From Artemisia argyi (taxonomy: Eukaryota > Streptophyta > Magnoliopsida > Asterales > Asteraceae): DNA of 64,000 nucleotides. The stretch is taken from contig CM060704.1 in NCBI GenBank assembly GCA_030686995.1, positions 118,274,042 to 118,338,041 of the forward strand, in the 5' to 3' direction. Positions 1 through 11,423 of the stretch are shown piece by piece. Made by a program: the position numbers and the translations under genes. The notes below the pieces were generated by a model that was not told where the DNA came from, ran no database searches, and was given only the letters and a program-made list of their open reading frames with translations. Within the stretch, counting starts at the first letter, position 1. Each line of letters begins with the position of its first letter.

Positions 1-1230
1 TTTTTGTATTTTTATATTTTTAGGAAAGCAAGTAAAAATCTCGGTTTTGAAGGAGTTGGGCGGAATTAGTTGCTAGTCAACTAACCCAATACTAAAGATT
101 CAATCAAAATAAAATACTAGAAATGAAATTAAACTAAATTAAACTAAAGTTGTGAGCAATATGTGGGAGAAATGTGTTTACTTAGATTTCACTACTCCCT
201 AGATATCTTTTACATGTTAATTACTTGTTATAGCTGCGTGAATGACGGATTGTATTCCTTAATACCATTCATGGGGTGGCGTACTTACTTCCCCAATCCT
301 ATGAGTGCCTACTTCACTCCTATGTCGAGCCGGCTAAGAAGCTCCTAACATGAGATCATTAGAATTTACTCATGCATTAAATACAACCAATAAAACCTAG
401 TACACATCGGTTCATGTTTCCTAAGACGTTCAAGCATGTTACACAATGGAGATCTGCCAATTTTCTTAAGCCTAACATTGAAATCATTCATCCAATACAA
501 CCATAAACAAGTAATCAACACATAATTAACATCTAGGTTTCATTAGATCCAAGCAAACACAAGATAGATCTAGCTTAGCATGTTGAAATCAAGACAAGCA
601 CAAGATATAGACAACCAACAGATAGACATATTGATTGAATTAAGAGAAGACTTATCTCAATAGCACATGAAAGGATTCAAGGGTTGAAAACCCTTGAAAA
701 AGCTGTAAAATACGAGCTAGGGTTTACAAAGTTCGGCCCTAGAGTTTCTCCACACAAGTTCCTCTTTAATGAATGAAAAATAGAAAACTATATATAGAGT
801 TTAAAAGGTGACGGCGTCAAGAAGAAATGTCTGACGCCGTCATCTCGCCGCCAAATAGTTCCTCGGACTGCCTAGATCTGGGTCTGACGCCGTCATGTAG
901 TCTCCTTATGCAGGTCGTCACAAAATTAACTCTTGACGCCCTTCTTGTGACGCCGTCAGGTTTGTACTGGGTCCTTACCACTTTTACTGTTGACGCCGTC
1001 ATGATTTTCCTCTTGACGCCGTCAGGTACTGTTCTCAGCAGGGTAAATTAAGTCTTTGGCGTTTTCTTCACTTTTATGCTCCAAAAACGTCCGAATTGCT
1101 TCCTTTTCCAGATTTCACTCCCAAAGTACCTAAAATCACAAAAAGAACGATTTAGGGTAATATTTGATCAAATAAATTCAATTCCGGGCTTAAATGACCC
1201 CCTAAAAGTGGTTCATTTTTCGCCTCATCA
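1..1230 (-). repeat. 3' LTR of element A (truncated by window edge)
   Basis: The stretch matches 13506-14733 in the same orientation. Its 5' end (minus strand) is TGATGAGGCG at 1230. The U3 part carries six perfect TGACGSCGTCA palindromes (809-1023), followed on the minus strand by a TATA box (788-796). The noncoding 3' part of the element begins at 1231. Confidence 0.9.
809..1023 (-). promoter_or_regulatory. Palindrome array upstream of TATA box, element A 3' LTR
   Basis: Perfect copies of TGACG(G/C)CGTCA lie at 809, 832, 885, 948, 991 and 1013, with half-sites between. The TATA box on the minus strand is at 788-796, about 13 bp beyond the last copy. TGACG is the known core of TGA/bZIP (as-1-type) sites in plants; that these copies bind such factors is inference. 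Confidence 0.7.
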
Positions 1231-3842
1231 TATACCCTTATACTTGAGATTTGCTTGTCCTCAAGTAAATGCGCTTTTATTCTAATCAAAATACAAGTTA
1301 GGGGTCATTTAACACTAATATAAAAGTAATTACAACAAATAATCGTTCCACTAAAGACCAAAGACAAGCACGGAGGTCATACACTAGCACCTCACAAATA
1401 GTGTTTAGATACTCACATCTCTCGGGTGTAATAAAGTATAAATTACAATATGGAAACGGAAAATATCTCTCACTACCTGTCATAGCAAAATAGATTACCA
1501 TAGGCTTGGGAAAGGATCAAACCTCCACCACATGGCGTAAGCACCTAGGATAAACTATCAAAGAGGTCTTTTAAAGGGTTGTAACGTTAGGTGTAGGGAT
1601 ATGGAATACACGGTTTTGTTGGATATAGGCAGTCTTTACTGGTGGCGAGTTAACAATCTTAGTTAATTACATGTACAATATGGCGTTGCTAAGCCAAGAC
1701 TAGACTCGACTTAAGCTAATAAATGAAAAATAACAAAAATATAAAATGAACATAGAATAAAAAGGGATGATAGTCCGTATGTTTTTCTCTTCTTCTTTTT
1801 CTAATTTTTTTCTTTTCTTTTCTTGATTTTTCGATTTTTTTTTTCTTTTTCTTTTTTTTTTTCTTTTTTTTTGCATACACTCTTACCCTACCATCCAAAA
1901 TAATACATCATAGGGAATGAACATTCCCCTTACACTTGAATTTTTACATACTTTACAATAAACTAATCTAATGACTCGAATTAAGAAAATCAAAACACTT
2001 GGAGTACTTTTAAAGATTAACGTACATATGGGGGTAATAAATGATGTTCTTCCCCATTACTCCATAAAATAAGTACTTTACCCATGAGTCCCAATCGTCC
2101 CAAAATAATATGTACAAGGATATGACTCGACTTAGCAACCATGTAATCAATTAGATAATTAACTTATGGTTTAACAAATAACAATAATGCACTAAAAATG
2201 AGCGCATACACGGAAGGCTAAGGCGGTTTGGGTCTACATTTAAGTGGGGTGTAACAAATTCTTCCTTTAAGTAAAATGCTTAAAGTTAGAAATGAAAAGA
2301 TAGGCTCGGAGGGGTGTACTAGGGGTATCGTGTACTAAAAATGAGTACAACGCTAAGGTGTGGGAAAAATTAGTTGACTTAACTAGCCAAGTAATATGAC
2401 TTAAATGGTCAAGTAATTATGATACGGGTTTAACACAAGGGTGATCCTAATACCTCTTATCATGTAGTAAATCCTACTACACGAATGTAGTCTCACTAGC
2501 GGTCTCGGGATGCATCACTAACGCAAGTTCTAGAATCAAAATGCTACCGGTACACTCATAAGCACTAATAGTAAATGCTTTTCCTATCAAATCTAAAGGT
2601 GAACCTCACATATTTGGGTGGAAAATTTTTCTGAATGGTACGGTTTTGTGCTAGTCATACAATCTCCTATCCATGAGACGCTTGCTATGGCTAAAGTTTC
2701 ACTCCTAAATGTTGTAAAAAAATTTAAATTTGGCGCTAAAATTGTACTAACAAGTATTTCTCATAGTTTTATTACACATCTACTATCAAACAAACAAACT
2801 CAAGCGAAAGTGTATTTGTAAGGTATCATCATTTTACCCTCCCCTTACACTTAGGATGAACATTGTCCCCAATGTTCAAGTAAAGAATGTAAAAGTGAAA
2901 TAAGTAAAAAGAATGAAATCAAATACTCCCCTGATTCGCTCGGTATGGATAATAAGGTGGCCAGGTTAGATCTTCCTCCAAGAAAATGAACAATCAAAGC
3001 TTCCCTTCCAGAAAAATAAATCATCTTCTTGTCATACATAACCTGTAAATCCTGAGAAAACAGACAAGGCAACCTCGCATAAAATCGGCGGCAATCTACA
3101 TATGTTACTAAATCCTAGAAAACAAAATAAGATATAATGCTTGTGGAATTATGTTTGCAGATTTCCTGGAGATTATAAAACTAATAATTCAACAAAAACT
3201 TTAAGACTCCATTAGAAAAACAAAACTGGTAAAATTTCCATATTTTTACACGTGACGCCGTCAAGAGTAAACTCGTGACGCCGTCAGAAGTGACCTGCAG
3301 AAATTCTTATGTTAAGTTTCCGGAAAATTTTTGGAAAAACTTGGTCCTACTTCCTGGAAAATCCTGCAAAACTTCATTATGACTCGATACAAGCATTTGA
3401 CTCTAACAAATACGAATATACATGTTCACTTAATATTGTGGAGAATCATGATCGGTTTGTTTCTTAAAAACATATTTGGGGTTTCCCCTTACACTTATCT
3501 TTTGCAAAAATACCTTTAGGTGAAGTTAAGACAAGGCCAAACAACAAAGTAAAGTATTTCCACTATTTAGTTTTGAAACATTATCTACCAACAATAAAAA
3601 TAAAGCATGCATACGGAAGCAAATAGCAAACAAATAAAAATCACACACAACGAAGAATGACACCATAAGCACCTTCTATTATTACTAATGAACGTAAGCA
3701 TAGAAAATTAAAATTATCCAAGGCCAACAGAGGCCACATCCTAAACTATTACAATCCTAATTGTTTCAAATTACATCATCATCAATAAATTGTTCAACAT
3801 AACAGACATCTAGAAAGATCACTAGGGAGGAGGACCAAAACG
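1231..3842 (-). other. Noncoding 3' region of element A
   Basis: There is no ORF of note. The stretch is the reverse complement of the 3' region of element B (about 6360-8749) over almost its whole length, but A and B differ in their coding parts. It contains several polypurine-tract-like motifs (AAGTGTAAGGG on the minus strand), an RGGA-loop hairpin at 2857-2878 and a nearly perfect one at 1249-1270 next to the LTR. Two TGACGCCGTCA palindromes lie at about 3254 and 3276. A pyrimidine tract at 1787-1871 matches the A-tract of B. The ATHILA-type ORF of A ends in this stretch (stop at 3822-3824). Confidence 0.75.
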
Positions 3843-3847
3843 GTAGT
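3843..3847. repeat. Target-site duplication of element B (left copy)
   Basis: GTAGT directly precedes the first base of the B 5' LTR, and GTAGT follows its 3' LTR at 10161-10165. Confidence 0.93.
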
Positions 3848-5259
3848 TGATGAGGCGAAAAATGAACCACTTTTAGGGGGTCATTTAAGCCTGAATTCGA
3901 ATTTATTTGATCAAATATTACCCTAAATCGTTCCTTTTGTGATTTTAGGTACTTTGGGAGAGAAATCTAGAAAAGTAAGCAATTCAGACGTTTTTGGAGC
4001 ATAAAAGTGAAGAAAACGCCAAAGTCTTAATTTTCCTTGCTGGGAACAGTAGGTGACGGCGTCAAGAAGAAAATCTTGACGGCGTCAAGAGGAATTTCCA
4101 TGACGATCCAGTACAGAATTGACGGCGTCACAAGGTAGGGCGTCAAGAGTAAAATGCATGACGGCCTGGAAACACATAACACTTGACGGCGTCAGATCTG
4201 GATCAAGGCAGTCCGAGGAGTATTTTGGCGGCGAGATGACGGCGTCACAAATTTGTTCTTGACGCCGTTAGACCCTATTTCCTATATATAGTTTTCTAAT
4301 TTTCACACATAAAAAAAGAGAAGTTTTGGGAGAAACCCTAAGTCCGACTTTGGTACGAATTTTACAGGTTTTTCAAGGGTTCTCAGCCCTTGATCCCTTT
4401 CATGTGTAATTGAGATAAGTATTCTTTTAATTCAATCAATATGTCTATGTGTTGGTTGTCTATATCTTGTTCTTGTCTTAATTCCATCATGCTAGGCTGG
4501 ATCTATCTTGTGTTTGCTTGGATTTAATGAAACCTAGATGTTAATTATGTGTTGATTACTTGTTTATGGTTGTATTGGATGAATGAATTCGATGTTAGGC
4601 TTAAGAAAACTGGCAGATCTCCAAATGGTAACATGCTTGAACGTCTTAGGAAACATGAACTGACGTGCACTAGGTTTTATTGGTTGTATTTAATGCATGA
4701 GTAAATTCTAATGATCCCATGTTAGGAGTTTCTTAATCGGCTCGACATAGGAGTGAAGTAGGCACTCATAGGATTGGGGAATTAAGTGCGCCACCCCATG
4801 AATGGTATTAAGGAATACAATCCATCATCCACGCAACTATAACAAGTAATTAACGTATAAAAGATATCTAGGGAGTAGTGAAATCTAAGTAAACACAACT
4901 TCTCCACTTATTGCTCACAACCTTAGTTAATTTAGTTTGTTTTCATTTTTAATATTTTATTTTGAATGCATCTTTAGCATTGGGTTAGTTGACTAGCAAC
5001 TAATTCCGCCCAAATCCTTCAAACTCGAGATTTTTACTTGCTTTCTAAAAAATATAAAAACATAAAAATAATCATCCCTCACCTTTAGAACTAGTATTTA
5101 GGTTTTCTAATCCTAGCGACACTATTCCTAGCTGAACGATCAATCCCCCGGTACTTGTCACTATACTATACTACAACGATCAGGTACACTGCCTGGTGGG
5201 GGTTGTAAGCTTCTCAAGATCCCTTGAGAGGTAAAGCCTGGTGCGATTCCCACGTATCA
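3848..5259 (+). repeat. 5' LTR of element B
   Basis: The LTR starts TGATGAGGCG and ends CGTATCA. The palindrome array at 4054-4270 is followed by a TATA box (4283-4290), so U3 is about 430 bp. R and U5 make up the rest. Confidence 0.93.
4054..4270 (+). promoter_or_regulatory. Palindrome array upstream of TATA box, element B 5' LTR
   Basis: Perfect TGACGGCGTCA lies at 4054, 4077, 4120, 4184 and 4237, with a sixth copy at 4260 that has one change here but is perfect in the 3' LTR (9162). Half-sites (TGACG, GGCGTCA) lie between them. The TATA box begins at 4283. The layout is that of an upstream enhancer; binding by TGA/bZIP factors is inferred from the TGACG core. Confidence 0.72.
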
Positions 5260-5265
5260 AGTTTT

Positions 5266-5285
5266 TGGTGCCGCAGCCTGGGGAA
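5266..5285 (+). other. Primer-binding site of element B
   Basis: The sequence TGGTGCCGCAGCCTGGGGAA, 6 bp after the LTR, resembles the tRNA-Asp-complementary site usual in Athila elements (TGGCGCCG...). It has changes, including GGT for GGC. The matching site of A keeps TGGCGCCG. Confidence 0.7.
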
Positions 5286-5421
5286 TAGTTATTGTCTAGG
5301 TTAGAATCTCTTTTTATTAGGTCTACTTGCTAGATTCCTTTCTAGTAAGATTTTATTTTTATTTTTAGGTTTTCTTTAGTCTATCTTATTTCTTTGTTTC
5401 CTTTGTTCGTAAACTATTTCA

Positions 5422-6318
5422 ATGGATAACAATAACATTGATCGTTTGATTCCTGTTATTCGTGTTTTTCGTCGTAGGATTTTCCAAATGCCCGCCCCAC
5501 TCCCTTTAGTGGAGAATGAGAACCCACCTAACCTCTCGCCCAACCACCACTTTGACAATAATTCTGAGTTAGAGGAGTCTGATCATGATGATGACCGTAG
5601 GGCTAGTCCCTTTTACTATTTAGACTCCGACGAGGATCTTGATGATGGTGATGTGATCAATGAGAATAGGATGGAAGAGGAAATAAACCCTCTTAGGTAT
5701 GTCGACCCTAGGACTAGGATTGAGTGTGATAGTTCATTCAACATGCAATTTCCTTGTAAGATCGGATTTAAGACCTTTAACGCCTATTTTAACTCATCTC
5801 TCCCAATGAACATAATCTCACGTAATGAGTATAACAAAATCATGGTAGATGAGTTAGGATACAAAGGAGAAAACATTACTGCTAGGGCAATACCGTTGCA
5901 TGTGTTTGTAGGAAGCTTGGTTTATCTTGTTGAGTTCATGGTTATGGAGAATCTAGGAGAATTTATTGATTATAAGTTGACCCAAGTTGTGTTTGGAAAA
6001 CCTTTCAAACAGTTGACCAACCTCGATGAAAAACTCATAGAAGGGTTAATTACATTCTCGGATGGGGATGAAGATTTTGTCTATCAAATGCCCCGCACAC
6101 ACCCTAGGTTCAAGGATTTTTCCATGGAAAAGTGTAGTAGGTATCCGCCCATAGAAATGTTAAGTGAAAATGATAAGAGAAGAGGACTTAAATATACTCA
6201 TGAAAAGAATAAAAGATACTATCGCGGATGCTTAGAGTTAGGGGATGATTATAAGAAAGATGAGGCGATTATTAGATGGCTTACACTTGGTTATGTAAGC
6301 ATAAGCGATACGCGTTAA
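5422..6318 (+). CDS. Element B ORF: retropepsin-like polyprotein fragment
   Basis: The ORF encodes 298 residues and starts at ATG 5422, about 140 bp after the primer-binding site, where gag would normally start. Residues 50-80 are very acidic. Residues 95-225 resemble the protease-like segment of Athila/gypsy polyproteins: a stretch with PMNIISRNEYNKIM, then VFVGSLVYLVEFMVMENLGEFI and a VVFGKPF motif. No D-S/T-G catalytic triad of an aspartic protease is seen where it would be expected. The C-terminal part (about 240-298) is basic with KRYYRGCLELGDDYKKDEA. The stop is followed within 80 bp by the leader with GGGAGGCAACCCA found after Athila polyproteins. The frame is intact, which is notable beside the decayed ORFs of A. 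Function is not known; a capsid-less accessory role would be a guess. Confidence 0.7.
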   Translation: MDNNNIDRLIPVIRVFRRRIFQMPAPLPLVENENPPNLSPNHHFDNNSELEESDHDDDRRASPFYYLDSDEDLDDGDVINENRMEEEINPLRYVDPRTRIECDSSFNMQFPCKIGFKTFNAYFNSSLPMNIISRNEYNKIMVDELGYKGENITARAIPLHVFVGSLVYLVEFMVMENLGEFIDYKLTQVVFGKPFKQLTNLDEKLIEGLITFSDGDEDFVYQMPRTHPRFKDFSMEKCSRYPPIEMLSENDKRRGLKYTHEKNKRYYRGCLELGDDYKKDEAIIRWLTLGYVSISDTR

Positions 6319-7161
6319 CCCATGACCTTGAGTCTAGCTACAAGACTCGTAAATAAAGAAAAGCGCTTCTTGGGAGGCAACCCATGTTTTGTGTGATTTT
6401 ATTTTGTTTGTTTGTTATTTGCTTCCGTATGCATGCTTTATTTTTATTGTTGGTAGATCATGTTTCTCAATTAAATAGTGGAAATACTTTACTTTGTTGC
6501 TTTGGCCTAGTCTTAACTCCACCTAAAAGTATTTTTGCAAAATATAAGTGTAAGGGGAAACCCCAAATATGTTTTTAAGAAACAAACTGATCATGATTCT
6601 CCACAATATTAAATGAACATGTATATTCGTATTTGTTAGAGTCAAATGCTTGTATTGAGTCATAATGAAGTTTTGCAGGATTTTCCAGGAAGTAGGACCA
6701 AGTTTTTCCAGAAATTTTCCGGAAACTTAACATAAGAATTTCTGCAGGTCACTTCTGACGGCGTCAAGAATTAATTCTTGACGGCGTCACGTGTAAAAAT
6801 TTGGAAATTTTACCAGTTTTGTTTTTCTAACGGAGTCTTAAAGTTTTTGTGAATTATTAAGTTTTATAATCTCCAGGAAATCTGCAAACTTCATTCCACA
6901 AGCATTATATCTTATCTTGTTTTCTAGGATTTAGTAACATATATAGGATGCCGCCGATTTTATGCGAGGTTGTCTTGTCTATTTTCTCAGGATTCACAGG
7001 TTATGTTTGACAAGAAGATGATTTATATTCTGGAAGGGAAGCTTTGATTGTTCATTTTCTTGGAGGAAGATTTAACCTGGCCACCTTATTATCCATACCG
7101 AGCGAATCAGGGGAGTATTTGATTTCATTCTTTTTACCTTTTCACTTTTACATTCTTTACT

Positions 7162-7200
7162 TGAACATTGGGGACAATGTTCATCCTAAGTGTAAGGGGA
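7162..7200 (+). other. Stem-loop plus internal polypurine-tract-like motif
   Basis: TGAACATTG (7162-7170), loop GGGA, then CAATGTTCA (7175-7183) form a perfect 9-bp stem. AAGTGTAAGGGGA follows at 7188. It lies 1.5 kb before the true 3' LTR. Confidence 0.65.
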
Positions 7201-8165
7201 GGGTAAAATGATGATACCTTACATGTACACTTTCGCTTGAGTTTGTTTTGTTTGATAGTAGATGTGTAATAAAACTATGAGAAATACTTGTTAGTGCAAT
7301 TTTAGCGCCAAATTTAAAATTTTTTACAACATTTAGGAGTGAAACTTTAACCATAGCAAGCGTCTCATGGATAGGAGATCGTATGACTAGCACATAACCG
7401 TATATTCAGAAAAATTTTCCACCCAAATATGTGAGGTTCGCCTTTAGATTTGATAGGAAAAGCATTTACTATTAGTGCTTATGAGTGTACCGGTAGCATT
7501 TAGATTCTAGAACTTGCGTTAGTGATGCATCCCGAGACCGCTAGTGAGACTACATTCGTGTGGTAGGATTTACTACATGATAAGAGGCATTAGGATCACC
7601 CTTGTGTTAAACCCGTATCATAATTACTTGACCATTTAAGTCATATTACTTGGCTAGTTAAGTCAACTAATTTTTCCCACACCCTTAGCGTTGTACTCAT
7701 TTTTAGTACACGAAACCCATAGTACACCCCTCCGAGCCTATCTTTTCGTTTCTACCTTTAAGCATTTTACTTAAAGGAAGAATTTGTTACACCCCACTTA
7801 AATGTACACCCAAATCGCCTTAGCCTTCCGTGTATGCGCTCATCTTTAGTGCATTATTGTTATTTGTTAAACCCTAAGTTAATTATCTAATTGATTACAT
7901 GGTTGCTAAGTCGAGTCATATCCTTGTACATATTGTTTTGGGACGATTGGGACTCATGGGTAAAGTACTTATTTTATGGAGTAATAGGGAAGAACATCAT
8001 TTATTACCCCCATATGTACGTTAATCTTAAAAGTGCTCCAAGTGTTTTGATTTTCTTAATTCGAGTCATTAGATTAATTCATTGTAAAGTATGTAAAGAT
8101 TCAAGTGTAAGGGGAGTGTTCATTCCCTATGATGTATTATTTTGGATGGTAGGGTAAGAGAGTAT

Positions 8166-8203
<38 letters not shown>

Positions 8204-8709
8204 GGACTACCATCCATTTTTATTCTATGTTCATTTTATGTTTTTGTTATTTTTCATTTATTAGCTTAAGTCGAGTCTAGTCTTGGCTTAGCAACGCCAT
8301 ATTGTACATGTAATTAACCAAGATTGTTAGCTCGCCACCAGTAAAACTTCCTTTATCCAACAAAACCGTGTATTTCATATCCCTACACCTAACGTTACAA
8401 CCCTTTAAAAGACCTCTTTGATAATTTATCCTAGGTGCTTACGCCATGTGGTGGAGGTTTGATCCTTTCCCAAGCCTATGGTAATCTATTTTGCTATGAC
8501 AGGTAGTGAGAGATATCTTCCGTTTCCATATTGTAATTTATACTTTATTACACCCGAGAGATGTGAGTATCTAAACACTATTTGTGAGGTGCTAGCGTAT
8601 GACCTCCGTGCTTGTCTATTGGTCTTTAGTGGAACGATTATTTGTTGTAATTACTTTTATATTAGTGTTAAATGACCCCTAACTTGTATTTTGATTAGAA
8701 TAAAAGTGC

Positions 8710-8745
8710 ATTTGCTTGAGGACAAGCAAATCTCAAGTGTAAGGG
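8710..8745 (+). other. Stem-loop plus polypurine tract at the 3' LTR of element B
   Basis: ATTTGCTTG (8710-8718), loop AGGA, then CAAGCAAAT (8723-8731) form a perfect 9-bp stem. AAGTGTAAGGG follows at 8735-8745 and the LTR starts at 8750. Confidence 0.7.
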
Positions 8746-8749
8746 TATA

Positions 8750-10160
8750 TGATGAGGCGAAAAATGAACCACTTTTAGGGGGTCATTTATGCCCGAATTC
8801 GAATTTATTTGATCAAATATTACCCTAAGTCGTTCCTTTTGTGATTTTAGGTACTTTGGGAGAGAAATCTGGAAAAGGAAGCAATTCGGACGTTTTTGAA
8901 GCATAAAAGTGAAGAAAACGCCAAAGTCTTAATTTTCCTTGCTGGGAACAGTAGGTGACGGCGTCAAGAAGAAAATCTTGACGGCGTCAAGAGGAATTTC
9001 CATGACGATCCAGTACAGAATTGACGGCGTCACAAGGTAGGGCGTCAAGAGTAAAATGCATGACGGCCTGGAAACACATAACACTTGACGGCGTCAGATC
9101 TGGATCGAGGCAGTCCGAGGAGTATTTTGGCGGCGAGATGACGGCGTCACAAATTTGTTCTTGACGCCGTCAGACCCTATTTCCTATATATAGTTTTCTA
9201 ATTTTCACACATAAAAAAAGAGAAGTTTTGGGAGAAACCCTAAGTCCGACTTTGGTACGAATTTTACAGGTTTTTCAAGGGTTCTCAGCCCTTGATCCCT
9301 TTCATGTGTAATTGAGATAAGTATTCTTTTAATTCAATCAATATGTCTATGTGTTGGTTGTCTATATCTTGTTCTTGTCTTAATTCCATCATGCTAGGCT
9401 AGATCTATCTTGTGTTTGCTTGGATCTAATGAAACCTAGATGTTAATTATGTGTTGATTACTTGTTTATGGTTGTATTGGATGAATGATTTCGATGTTAG
9501 GCTTAAGAAAACTGGCAGATCTCCAAATGGTAACATGCTTGAACGTCTTGGGAAACATGAACTGACGTGCACTAGGTTTTATTGGTTGTATTTAATGCAT
9601 GAGTAAATTCTAATGATCCCATGTTAGGAGCTTCTTAATCGGCTCGACATAGGAGTGAAGTAGGCACTCATAGGATTGGGGAACTAAGTGCGCCACCCCA
9701 TGAATGGTATTAAGGAATACAATCCATCATCCACGCAACTATAACAAGTAATTAACATGTAAAAGATATCTAGGGAGTAGTGAAATCTAAGTAAACACAA
9801 CTTCTCCACTTATTGCTCACAACCTTAGTTAATTTAGTTTTTTTCATTTTTAATATTTTATTTTGATTGCATCTTTAGCATTGGGTTAGTTGACTAGCAA
9901 CTAATTCCGCCCAAATCCTTCAAACCCGAGATTTTTACTTGCTTTCTAAAAAATATAAAAACATAAAAATAATCATCCCTCACCTTTAGAACTAGTATTT
10001 AGGTTTTCTAATCCTAGCGACACTATTCCTAGCTGAACGATCAATCCCCCGGTACTTGTCACTATACTATACTACAACGATCAGGTACACTGCCTGGTGG
10101 GGGTTGTAAGCTTCTCAAGATCCCTTGAGAGGTAAAGCCTGGTGCGATTCCCACGTATCA
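8750..10160 (+). repeat. 3' LTR of element B
   Basis: The LTR starts TGATGAGGCG and ends ACGTATCA; GTAGT follows. Its palindrome array is at 8956-9172. It agrees with 3848-5259 apart from about 19 noticed differences. Its terminal TCA gives a TGA stop in the interrupted ORF of element A. Confidence 0.93.
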
Positions 10161-11423
10161 GTAGTCATAACCAAGAGGGAGGTGTCCTGTGTACCCGTAG
10201 GGAGGGTAGTCTATCTCACGACCGGGGAATGGGTCAATCTGCAGGTGGGGCTCGAGCTGATCACGGGTGGAGAGGTGCTGCATCTGGCGGATGGTATGAT
10301 CATACATCCAATCAAAGCGCTGGTCAGTGGTAGTCCGCCATGCGTCCACCTGACCCTTCCAAGCCCCCTGGTGTGCCTGCCAGTCTCCCCGACTCATGTG
10401 TCGGTAGTAATCAGCTGACCCAACCTCATAACCCTCGAACTGATGCTGCTGGGGCGCTCCCTCATCATCCTCATTATCAGGTCCCCCTGCCTCGTACCAA
10501 CCATAGGACCCATCCGCCAGCTGCATCACGATGCTCATCTGCCTGAGGGATTTAGCCCTCACTACCCTACAAGCCCCGCAGTCGCTCAAGTATCCCATGA
10601 TCGAGGGAACAAGAAGATCATAAGAACGAGCCAACCGGGTCACGAACATCCCCCCATACACCTTATCAATATCCCTCTCCCCCACACTGGTATTCAAATA
10701 GCTAGCTACCCAAAATGGGATGTTGCAGTAAACATCCGCTGAAAAGATGGTATATAGGTAGAAAAGATCTGAAGCAGTGACACGGTGAGTGGTGCCATGA
10801 CGCCCCGACAAGCTGTATGTGATGCATCTGTGGACTAGCCTGACCATGGGGTCCTTTATTGATGCTACCCCAGTAGTCGAGGTGTATACCCTGTTCCCGA
10901 TGGTCGGCCAAAAAGTGGCGCACCTCATATCGCTCCTCAAAGTCTCCCCATGTAACAACCCCTGCATAAAACCTCCCTCAACAGCCTCCTCCCTAGTATA
11001 CAAACCTATCCTCCACCAAAACTCAGTAACCGAACATGATCGAACCTCCCCTCCTAATCTAAAGTAAATAGTGGTACCCCCCATGTCCGTCCTAGCCTCT
11101 GCCTGATCAAAGTGGAAGGTCGCAAAGAACTCCCTCACCAACTCACTATACACAGTCTCCCTCATCCTAAACAACCTCTCCCATTGAGGACCCGTGAACC
11201 CATCAGTTTGGATCCTCCCCAAAAACGCAGCCTCTAACCCTTGGGACCTAAGAAACGCCCAATCAATCACGGCACCAGCATCAATGTGGTGATTACAAAG
11301 CTTCGCATACTTAGTTGTAGCGGCAACATTGTCGAATTCACCGCAACTATGGACCAACCCCCCATAGTTAACTTGTTGGGACCTAGAGGAGCTGCCACGG
11401 TGTTGTCGAGATCGCTTGCTCAT
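10158..11423 (-). CDS. ATHILA-family ORF of element A, cut by element B
   Basis: The ORF encodes 421 residues from ATG 11423, and the frame is otherwise intact. It has the layout of the plant ATHILA ORF-1 family (the retrotransposon ORF that follows gag/pol or stands alone in Athila elements): a Ser/Arg-rich N-terminus, a segment near 160-200 with FWPTIGNRVYTSTTGVASI, and a helical part near 215-250 with LSGRHGTTHRVTASDLFYLY. The C-terminus is acidic and then rich in Gly, Pro and Tyr. The B insertion cuts six codons from the end: before the insertion the frame ran on at 3842 and stopped at TAG 3822-3824. The LTR end of B now provides the stop. The role of this family is not known; some members are compared with envelope-like ORFs. 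It could instead be read as a pseudogene. Confidence 0.75.
   Translation of the reverse strand: MSKRSRQHRGSSSRSQQVNYGGLVHSCGEFDNVAATTKYAKLCNHHIDAGAVIDWAFLRSQGLEAAFLGRIQTDGFTGPQWERLFRMRETVYSELVREFFATFHFDQAEARTDMGGTTIYFRLGGEVRSCSVTEFWWRIGLYTREEAVEGGFMQGLLHGETLRSDMRCATFWPTIGNRVYTSTTGVASIKDPMVRLVHRCITYSLSGRHGTTHRVTASDLFYLYTIFSADVYCNIPFWVASYLNTSVGERDIDKVYGGMFVTRLARSYDLLVPSIMGYLSDCGACRVVRAKSLRQMSIVMQLADGSYGWYEAGGPDNEDDEGAPQQHQFEGYEVGSADYYRHMSRGDWQAHQGAWKGQVDAWRTTTDQRFDWMYDHTIRQMQHLSTRDQLEPHLQIDPFPGREIDYPPYGYTGHLPLGYDY

Larger units (their letters stand above)
6319..8749 (+). other. Noncoding 3' region of element B with repeated polypurine-tract-like motifs
   Basis: No convincing ORF is present. 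The motif AAGTGTAAGGG(GA) occurs four times (about 6546, 7188, 8103, 8735); only the last adjoins the LTR. Perfect hairpins with GGGA or AGGA loops lie just before the second (7162-7183) and the fourth (8710-8731). Two TGACGGCGTCA copies lie at about 6757 and 6779. A run of 35 A lies at 8168-8202. The stretch pairs with 1231-3700 of element A in inverted orientation. Confidence 0.75.
3848..10160 (+). mobile_element. Element B: complete non-autonomous Athila-type LTR retrotransposon nested in A
   Basis: The 6313-bp element has LTRs of 1412 and 1411 bp (3848-5259, 8750-10160), both TGAT...ATCA, and is flanked by GTAGT. The internal part has a tRNA-Asp-like primer-binding site, one 298-residue ORF and about 2.4 kb of noncoding DNA ending in a polypurine-tract-like motif. 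Reverse transcriptase and integrase are missing. I noticed about 19 differences between its LTRs, fewer than between those of A, which fits B being the younger insertion. LTRs and the 3' noncoding part are close relatives of those of A. Confidence 0.93.

Noticed and set aside
1716..1898. Lys-rich open stretch on the minus strand
   Set aside because: It is the translation of an A/T homopolymer tract of the element 3' region.
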